64,000 nucleotides of DNA, from NCBI GenBank assembly GCA_014218235.1, contig CM024759.1, positions 76,405,079 to 76,469,078 of the forward strand, read 5' to 3'. The notes beneath the pieces were generated by a model, which ran no database searches, was not told where the DNA came from, and saw only the letters and a list, made by a program, of their open reading frames with translations. The position numbers were made by a program, and so were the translations under genes. This DNA is from Colocasia esculenta (taxonomy: Eukaryota > Streptophyta > Magnoliopsida > Alismatales > Araceae). Positions 21,501 through 30,500 of the stretch are shown piece by piece. The number at the start of each line of letters is the position of its first letter. Position 1 is the first letter of the stretch.

Positions 21501-24500
21501 CGACATCGAGACCAGCTCCGACACGGAGGATGAGGACCTGCAAACAATGCACAACGCCTGGGCAGGCCGAACACGCAGCACCACGGTTCTAACAATGGAT
21601 TCCGATGGGGAATACGCAGATTTTTCGGACTGAAACATCATGTAATCTGCCTCTTGTTTCTGGTTTGCTTCGACGGATGAACGATGTACTTTAGACCCTT
21701 CTGCGTAGGGGTCTTTAGCTAGTGCCCCGGTGCTATGTACTCCTTTACTTTCATATGCTCTCACCTCTATATAAAATCTAAAAATATCAGATTTTGACAT
21801 GGGAGGTTTACTCCTGTTTCATATCAACTTAAAAAAAAAACACAGTGGATTAATTGCAAAACTTGTTATTTTTTACTTCATGCCTCCGATATTTTACCAG
21901 AGATTTAGATCTGCAATTGTGGGGTCCAACAATATCGTAAATACATATGCAAGTAGTATACATTTTGTATAATATATGATTGTATTTTGTATAAATTAAC
22001 CCATATTTTTATACGTATAGTGTATACATTTATAAGAATATACATACTATGTATATGAATGTGTATTACATTACCATAAAAGTATACATAAATATCAAAC
22101 ACATATTTTCTTTCCTGACTTTTTTCTAATTTTTCCTGATTTTTTGTGAATTTTTTCCCCAAAAGAATTAATCTGGCTGATCCAGGATCAACCAGACTTC
22201 CAGCAGATCAGCCGAATGGGCCCAAGGCGATTCCTAAATCTAACCGATTCTTTTTTCCTTGTAAAGGCCTCCATAGTGGGGCCTTAAGTAGGGCCACATA
22301 TCAACTAAAACCCCAAATAGAAAATACATAAGAAAACATTAAAGGACTCCAAATGACCCCAGCTACTAATGGGACCAAATAAAGCTTTTGCACATGTCTG
22401 GCCCAAAAGACATTAAAAACCCCCCCAAGGGAGGCCCAACTTAATCCCACATTATTAGTTGCCTTAACTTTTGCCTGAGGTAAGCACCATTTTAGTTCAA
22501 TCTGCCGATGCATGATTATGGTTCAGAAAAGAAATCACCTAAGATGCAATCTGCCAGGAGCAGGGGATGTACTCTGTCCATCCCACTGTTTGTTTTGGGG
22601 TGAACAGAAACTTTAATTGAATGTAACACTAGTTCCTACACTTTCAAATTTCTTACAAGTTTCCCTGCTTCTTCCTTGTTTCGACACAACACTATTATCG
22701 GACATTGTCCAGTGGCAAACTAAGAAAGGGTATAAATGAATATTGAACATACCTCACAATAATTTAGGAAAACCAAAGTTGGGAAAAACAGAAACATTAT
22801 GGGACAGAGAGAGTACATATGTGTCTGTGTGTTTATGCAAGTACATTGACAAGAAGATGTAGATAGAAAGAATTTGAGGAACCAAAGAATGCAAATTAAT
22901 TGCAGTATGGCTGCTAATCATATATCTTTCTAGAATATTTCACTGCAGCTAAAGAGCTAACCAATAAAACATTGGGTATTCAACAAGTCACATCAATGCA
23001 GTTAAGTGGGTCAAGTTGGTACTCAAGGAGTAGCCTAGAGGTTAGCCCTCCATGTACACCAGGATTATGAGGTCAAGAGTTCAAATCCCACAAGGAGCAG
23101 GTTTATGAGGAATTTATGAACGATAATACGATAGGCTAGTTTTACAACCACAAAAAAGTCAGTACAAAGGTAGGTAGTGGCAATAGCAATACCCCACAAC
23201 ACCCTGGTGTGTCCCTCTTCCATACAGTGAGATTTTTGTAATTATACTGATCCAACAGCATCATTTTTTAGTGATTAATGAAAAATAAGTACCGCCAACT
23301 TTCAAGAAGAAATGCTGGTTTACACAATCTGGTAGAAAACTGTCATTTTCAGTTTTAATTAAATCATAACTCAATTCTATTAGAATATCATCAGAACCGC
23401 AGCACAAAACCCAGATGAAGTGAGAATACATTGCACAAACACCAGACCACATGCTATGTATATTATGAAACGTCAAAGTTAACATTTACTTAAACTAGGA
23501 AGAACTTTCTTATGGAGGGGCATAATGAATAAATATTGTTCCTAGGAAAAGAACAATGAACAATTTGGAAAAGACGGTGTAAGAAAGTTTTGAACACAGA
23601 AGACGGTAGAATGAAGAACATGACCTCTCCAATCCGAGGGCTAACAAAATTAAGATCTTCCTGCAGACCTTTAACTGGAGGGTCATAGGAATCCACAAAC
23701 TGAACCAACCTGTGCTCCATGCCAAGAAAGAAAGAAATACAAAAGAAAGCATTAAATCACAAAATGCAAACTCTTCCAGAAAGCTATATCTCAAAGCAGA
23801 AAAAGATAGTAGTCATCCAGTAGAATGCCAGTTTTTAACAAATAAAATATCTTTTTTATTTACTTGTTTATGAAAAGTAGAGGATTGTACCGACAGTTTT
23901 ACTAAAAAATAACCAGAGGTAGCACAATCAGGGTGGGAGATTCCTGTCTTACAAATTATATTCAATGTTTGATGAATAAAAAGATGACACTATAAAATTC
24001 ATATTTTCTCGAAGATGACTGGAAGGTCACAATTCCAAAAGCAAAATAGATCATGCACAAAACCCAAAAGGGAAAAAGTTCAAACAATCTCCACCATTAT
24101 GATGCGTTCCTCCCCACAAAAAGAATAAACAGGCTGCAATGCCCAACAGAGTCACTGACATGAAGACCTAACCCCAAAAAGAGGAAGAGCCCCTTGCAAA
24201 CTTGACTAATCTCCACTTCCCCATTTTACATAATAGAGCTGAAAGTGTCACATTAGTCAAATGAATAACAAAATTTCACTCATGGAGACAGTGGATGCAG
24301 CTCTTTGTGATCTTTCGGCGCAGGGAATGGCCCAGGGATCGACCTGGGCCGACCCCGATTCAATCTGGATCAAGTCGGCCAATCTGCCAGAAGTCTAGCC
24401 GATCCTAGATCGTCCAGATTAAAACAATAAACATTTTTTTGAAAAAAAAAATCAGAAAAAAGTCAGGAAAAATATCTCATTACATATTTTTTTTAAATGT

Positions 24501-27500
24501 GGGTGGTACCACAGATATATTATAACAGAATGAGAAAGTACATGCATATGGGGTCCATAAAAGAGCCCCAAAAAGAACACCACTCTAATAACCCCTATAA
24601 AAGCAAGCACACACAAGGATAGTGTGAGCAAATTACAAGTATGATCCCCCACACACACAAAATTCCAAAATGGAAGTATCCCTAACACCCAAAAGAAAAG
24701 GAGGAGGAGTTATGATCCCCCACATTAGAAAGACACCTCACACAAATCTCACAAATGAAGAAGAAAGTTCTATCTTCCGACCTCGACTCCCTCTTAAAGA
24801 TTTTTCTAGTCCTTTCACTCCAAATAGCCCAGAGAGTGGCTTGAAGGACTAGCCACCACAGAATCAAGTCACCCTTTATCATCAATTTCCTAATCCACCA
24901 GAGAAGGAGCTGATGGACTCCCCATAATGTCCCAAAGTCTGTTGAAAGACCCAGCCAAACCTCACCCATAAATCCTAAACAAAGGTTCAAGGGATCGGCC
25001 GGCCCCAAACCGATCGGATCGACCGATCCCGGCCGAGCCAATGGGGGATGGATCGCCCCCTAAAAAAATTTGAAAAAAATAGAAAAAATAGGGGGAAATA
25101 GGAAAAACATAAACATTGCAATCATTAACTGAAAGACATGAAAAAAAAGTACATAATACATCATTGGTGTGAGGAAAAGGAATAAAATTACATTTATTGG
25201 AACTACACATTATATTGTCTGGATATAAGGTCTACATAATCTATCCAAGACATAAATTTTGGTAATATGCCTCATATTGAGTCAAATATTGACTATATGC
25301 ATCTGTGTTTGCATATATGATAGTAATGGGTGTGTAGCCAGGTATTTCAAGCAATTGATATGAGCCATATGACTCATATGAGTCACGTGAATGTGAATCG
25401 AACTCCATGGATTGTGCATATGCTCTGCCTCCAGTGTAGTACGATGCATTTGGGTATTGAGGATATGCCAAGTAACCTCCCTGCCCTTGGTAGTATCCTT
25501 CGGTGGAAGTATAAGATGATATATCTAAGGCTTGCTTCATGGTCTCAAGCTCCATCCGTAGCTTTTCTTGATGCTCCCACTCCTCTTGCATCTTCTTCTT
25601 CTTCGTTAACCAATTTCATCTATGTGGAATGAAGTTGGGATTGTATCCCAAATCTTCGGATATTCGTTGGCCTTGGCGTTGCCCTAAGAATTGAGATGCC
25701 ACTTTCTTCCCCTTCCGTACATAATGTTGACTTGGGGTTTGTCGTGCTTCCCTCTCTTGCCTACTCCCATGGTGCTCATCTTGAGTAGCATGGGTGAAGT
25801 CTTCCTCTCCAGTGAATACAATAGGTTCCGGTGGCAATGACGGTGGGTGTGTGCTACTGACATCTCCTTCATGATCGAAGCCCTCACTAGGACTACTTAT
25901 CTTCGATGTGGAGTCATTGGAAGTTTGGTATACAAGATTATTGCTTGGCTCCGGAGTTTCATCATCAGTATCTTCCTCGATGGTCTCCACGTCTACAATG
26001 CTAATGCCACGTTGCTTGCTCCTTACTCTTACACCTGCAGCCTTCTTTAGGCGTTTAGGGGCTGGGGGAGTTTCAAACTCCGAAAGAATTGGTGCGGACA
26101 CCCGAGGACTTGCTCGTTTTGACCCGTCGCGAGGTTACCGACATCGTCGAGCAGAGCCGACGTCACTTTGGTTGGACGACGGCGTTCTACAGGACTTTTG
26201 AGGCCTTTGCATGTTTTTATGGCATGCCGAGATATTTTGTACGGCCCATTTAGGTGCCATTTAGCATTTTCCTATTTTTATGTATTTTTGTGGGCTTTTA
26301 TTGAATATTTTGAGGAAATGGGCATTTTGATATATTTGTGAGCCCATCCCCTCCTATATGTATCTACATGTCTCCCTACGGATGGCGGCATGACAGATTT
26401 GAAAGAAAGAAAGAAGACTTCGAAGCGGCGGTGCAAGTTCCAGTGCCTCTTCCCCTCGTTCCCGCCTCTTCCCTTCTTCCTCCTTCCCTTCCTCCCCTAT
26501 CTTCGCCTCCCATCATCTTGGTATCAGAGCAGACAGCGATCCCCTCGCTGCCTTCTCCTCCCCTTCCAGTCGTCTCCCCACCTTCCAGTTCCTCTCTCTC
26601 TCTTCATCCAGCTCTCTCTGAACTCCCTCTCTCATTTCCTCCTTCAGCCGATTCCACAATCCATGCTTCTGAAAGTAGAAGAATGTTAAGATGTTCAGAT
26701 TCATGCCTAAAGATTCCATGGTTCTTCTCCTTGCAGATTGCCCATAACAGAACAGACTGACAAATTTAGCTTCGAACTTGACAGCAAAAAGAGCTCTCTG
26801 TTTTGCTGTCCCATACTAACCTCAGACTGTAAATAGACAAAGAACAACACATTTTAGGCCTCAAACCATAGACCACAAAATTAAGAAAATTGTCCATCTT
26901 GGTGTCAGGTACATTGACAGAGTGCAGAATGAAGAAAACAACATTTTTGTACATGGCTTATGCCGGCATCTATATCAAAAGTCTCTGGAATTTATTTTAT
27001 ATGCAACTGCTTCCCTTGTGCCCCATGAAAAAGCATGTATTAACTATTAAGATAACGTGAAAGTATGCATATTGTCATTAAAATGAAGGCCGAATTTGAA
27101 TATTCTTTCAGGTTATGGTTACTTGCTGGAGTTATTCTTTATCCAAAGATTTTTTTTTTCTCACGCCATCTATTTTATTTTGTTAGCGTCTTCCCCTTAT
27201 GATGTAGGTTAATAAAACTTCCACTTGTGCCAATGTTTGCATCACAAATTTTGGTGTTTTATTCTCAGCGTTGTTTAGTCTCATCATTAGGAGATCCCCA
27301 TATTATCTGTAACACCTCACCAACAGGATGCTTTTTTTTTCTCTCAGCTTATGTATATCATCTTGCCACTAGCTTGTCCTAGAGGTATGCTTCAAAAAAC
27401 ACCAGAAAAGAATGTACTCATAATGAGAGGAAGAGCAGCATTAAAAAATAATAATAATAAGCCCAAGACGAGAGGCAGCACAAACTTGTGAATGACATTT

Positions 27501-30500
27501 CTCGGCAAAATAATGCAGGACAACAAGGTAGCATATCAAAGGATGATAACCAAGTTCCCAAGAAAGTGCAAGTTGACAGTAACCAAGATCCTTCATGAAC
27601 AATGTAGATAATTTCATCACTCTTCTTACCGATGGTAAAATTCAAAGTCTCGGCCACTTCTTGATATGTTATGCAGAAGGTTATACATTTGAAGGAACAT
27701 TTTCTTTGGAATCTGTTCATATGATACCAATGTTAATGATGCAAAAAGGATATCACATATCATTAGGCATAAATTGAGAAGAAATGTTATCAGAAGACCT
27801 GAAGAGATCAAACTCAGAAAAAAGACACAACACAAGAGAGTACTTGCCTTATCAGAAAAAAGATTCACACGAATGAAGGAGCAAAAAAGATCCATAAATG
27901 CATGAAGGATCAGGGAATTCTGATGGGGCTGCACACAGAGATGCAAGTTTCCTCATATTTAGTCAGCAGAAGAATTTAAAGCATCGAGACTTAGAACAAG
28001 TAGAAACAACATAAAACCAAATTCTTTAACATAAGGCATGATCATTCATCATGTTCAAGGAAATTAACTAACCAGCAAGGTGATCACTGTACTGCTTAGA
28101 TCCAAGATAAGTCGCAAAGCTTGTTCTCGAAATGCCATTAAGTCAAGGAGGAAACTAACACAAGCAAAAATAAGCATTAAATACAGCTGAAGCCTAAGCA
28201 AAATAAAACTAGAGTATTTGAATGTGTGACGCCCTGAGTGCAGCTGAGAAACCCAGGTGCACACAGATGTCAAGTGATCGAGCGAAACAACATGCAGGTA
28301 GAAGGAAACACGATATTGCATTTACATATAACGGTCTTATATTACACAGTCAGAGTCATTTTACTTGATAGTTACAAAGTTCTTATACAACAAGAGGCAA
28401 AAAGAAAAGTAGAAAAGTGGGTTGCTCTAGTCTACTCAGCCCCGTGCTCGTCCCCTTCCATACCCGTCTCGCTAGAACCTGGAAGAATGTTGTAATCACA
28501 TAGCCCAGTAGGTAATTCCACAATGTGCGGGGTTTAAGTGATTACTATGTTAAAAACAATGGTACATAGATCTGATGAATAAGAACGCAAGAACTTGACA
28601 TGGCAATTAGAGAGTATGATAAGTTCGACCAAAGCATCTAGAAGCATAGGTTGCGCGAATGTGATAATAACTATTTTAGACAGGTGATATCAGGGTAAAA
28701 GTTTATATTAGAAAAAGAATCAACACAACAAGTTGGTTAGAACAAGTCCTCAAGCAACGGAGGTTTTCATGTATCGAACAAACTATATGTTGAGCGCAAA
28801 GCACTCACACGTATGTTATTAGATGCAAGGTGTCTAGTAAATTTAACATGTCATCTAGATGCAATGTTACACTAGACTATTCACACTCTCATGGGCACAA
28901 GTACTTTCGGGTGCTCCTCCTAAGACCAGGTCAGAGCCCTTAAATTGGCTCATTTCGGCATTGTAATTCCACAAGAGATCCCAAGCTCTAGACATTGCAA
29001 GTGAATTTCTCAAGGAACATAACATAAGCTAAAATTGTGTATAGAAACATGTAAGAATTGATCCATGAAACTTAATAAATTACTTTTAGAACATGGTTTG
29101 AGGTGTCGGATCGAATAGATCTGATTCGACCGAATCGGATCGAATCAGGAGAAACCCGATTCGCCCGATTCCCATCGAATCCGACCGATTCACATCCGAT
29201 TCCCATGCGAATTGGCCCGATTCAGGCGAATCGTGGCGGATCAGGAAAAACCCGATTCGCCCCGATTCGCCGATGCGTCGAACCCTGTTTTAAAAGAGTA
29301 TATAACTCATTAATCATTTCAAGAATTGATATACCAAGGTTACTGTAAGAGTTGCTTCAAGAAAGATCTAGTTAATAGCGTGTGTCAACCTGTTGGTGAG
29401 GGTAGGTCAACCTAGAGACCATATAGGTCGGCTTAGGAACAAGGGTAGGTCGACCTGAATGCAAGAGTGTGTCGACCCATTGAAGTAGTGTGTTGACACA
29501 CTGAAGGGGGTGTGTCGACCTATTGAGTGGTTTTGAAGAGGGTAGGTTGACCTATGTCAAGGTTGCGTCGACCTACCTGAAGGGTGCGTAGACCTATCTT
29601 CAGGTTGCGTCGACCTACTAATCAGGGTAGGCTGACCCTAACAGGATTTTAACCTTATGTTCCCTACTAGAAGACAAAGTTGGTGCGAAACGTTCTCAAT
29701 GATCCATATAAGTTTTACCAAAATCATGCTACAAAAATCAGTATCAAGTTTGAAAGAAAAATGATGAACTTTAACTCTACAAACAATTACGAAGGGTCTG
29801 CCATGGTGCCAAGAAAAATTACATAGGTACACGCGGATGACCAAAAATCACATGACGAACTTTAAAATGAAACTTCAGATGAACTATTTGTTTCTGACCC
29901 ATATTAATTAAAATTCTCGATTTACAAACTTTAGTTAAGATCAAGGAAACATTATTATCATATAGGTATTGTGAAGATACCTACCTTATAGATTTGTATC
30001 TCTGTTTCTTCCACCTAATTGCCAAGAATCAGGAGTTGCCGAGAACCCCTTTGCTGGAGCAGTACTCCTTGTGTCTCTTCTCCTTTTCAGCTTCTTCTTC
30101 TTTCCTTCTTCCCAAACTCTTCCACCGCCAAGCCTTTTTAGCATATATATACACGCTTACATATACATGCAAAACACTCCCACACACACACAGACACACA
30201 CGTACCCTTCCCAAGTGCACACACACACTCTTAACACCTCATACTCACTCATGCATATTTACACTAATATGCATGCACACACTTACACGTGTACACACAT
30301 AACCTACTCATGTTCACACTAGGATGCAAGTTCCTTCCAAGTGAAGGAAGGAGTTAACATATGTAAATAAATTTACGTAAATAGATTTTAATCGTTGTAG
30401 GTCTCTTTGGGGCTTTAATTTAGTATCTAAACGACGTCCGATCAAGACGAAATTTCAAACACAGTCCAATTGAAATGTGATGAATTTTATAGTAATTTTT

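Noticed and set aside
21219..21800. Minus-strand frame of 193 codons
   Set aside because: It is antisense to the LINE ORF1 Pro/Ala-rich tail and arises from its codon composition.
23025..23100. Candidate tRNA gene
   Set aside because: A and B boxes are present, but acceptor and anticodon stems do not pair; a SINE head explains it better.
25241..26101. Functional host gene
   Set aside because: Low-complexity composition, a break between frames, no intron structure and resemblance to transposase tails; kept only as a low-confidence pseudogene.
29385..29640. CRISPR-like regular repeats
   Set aside because: Units are degenerate, contiguous and lie inside a plant LTR; there are no conserved repeats with unique spacers and no cas genes.
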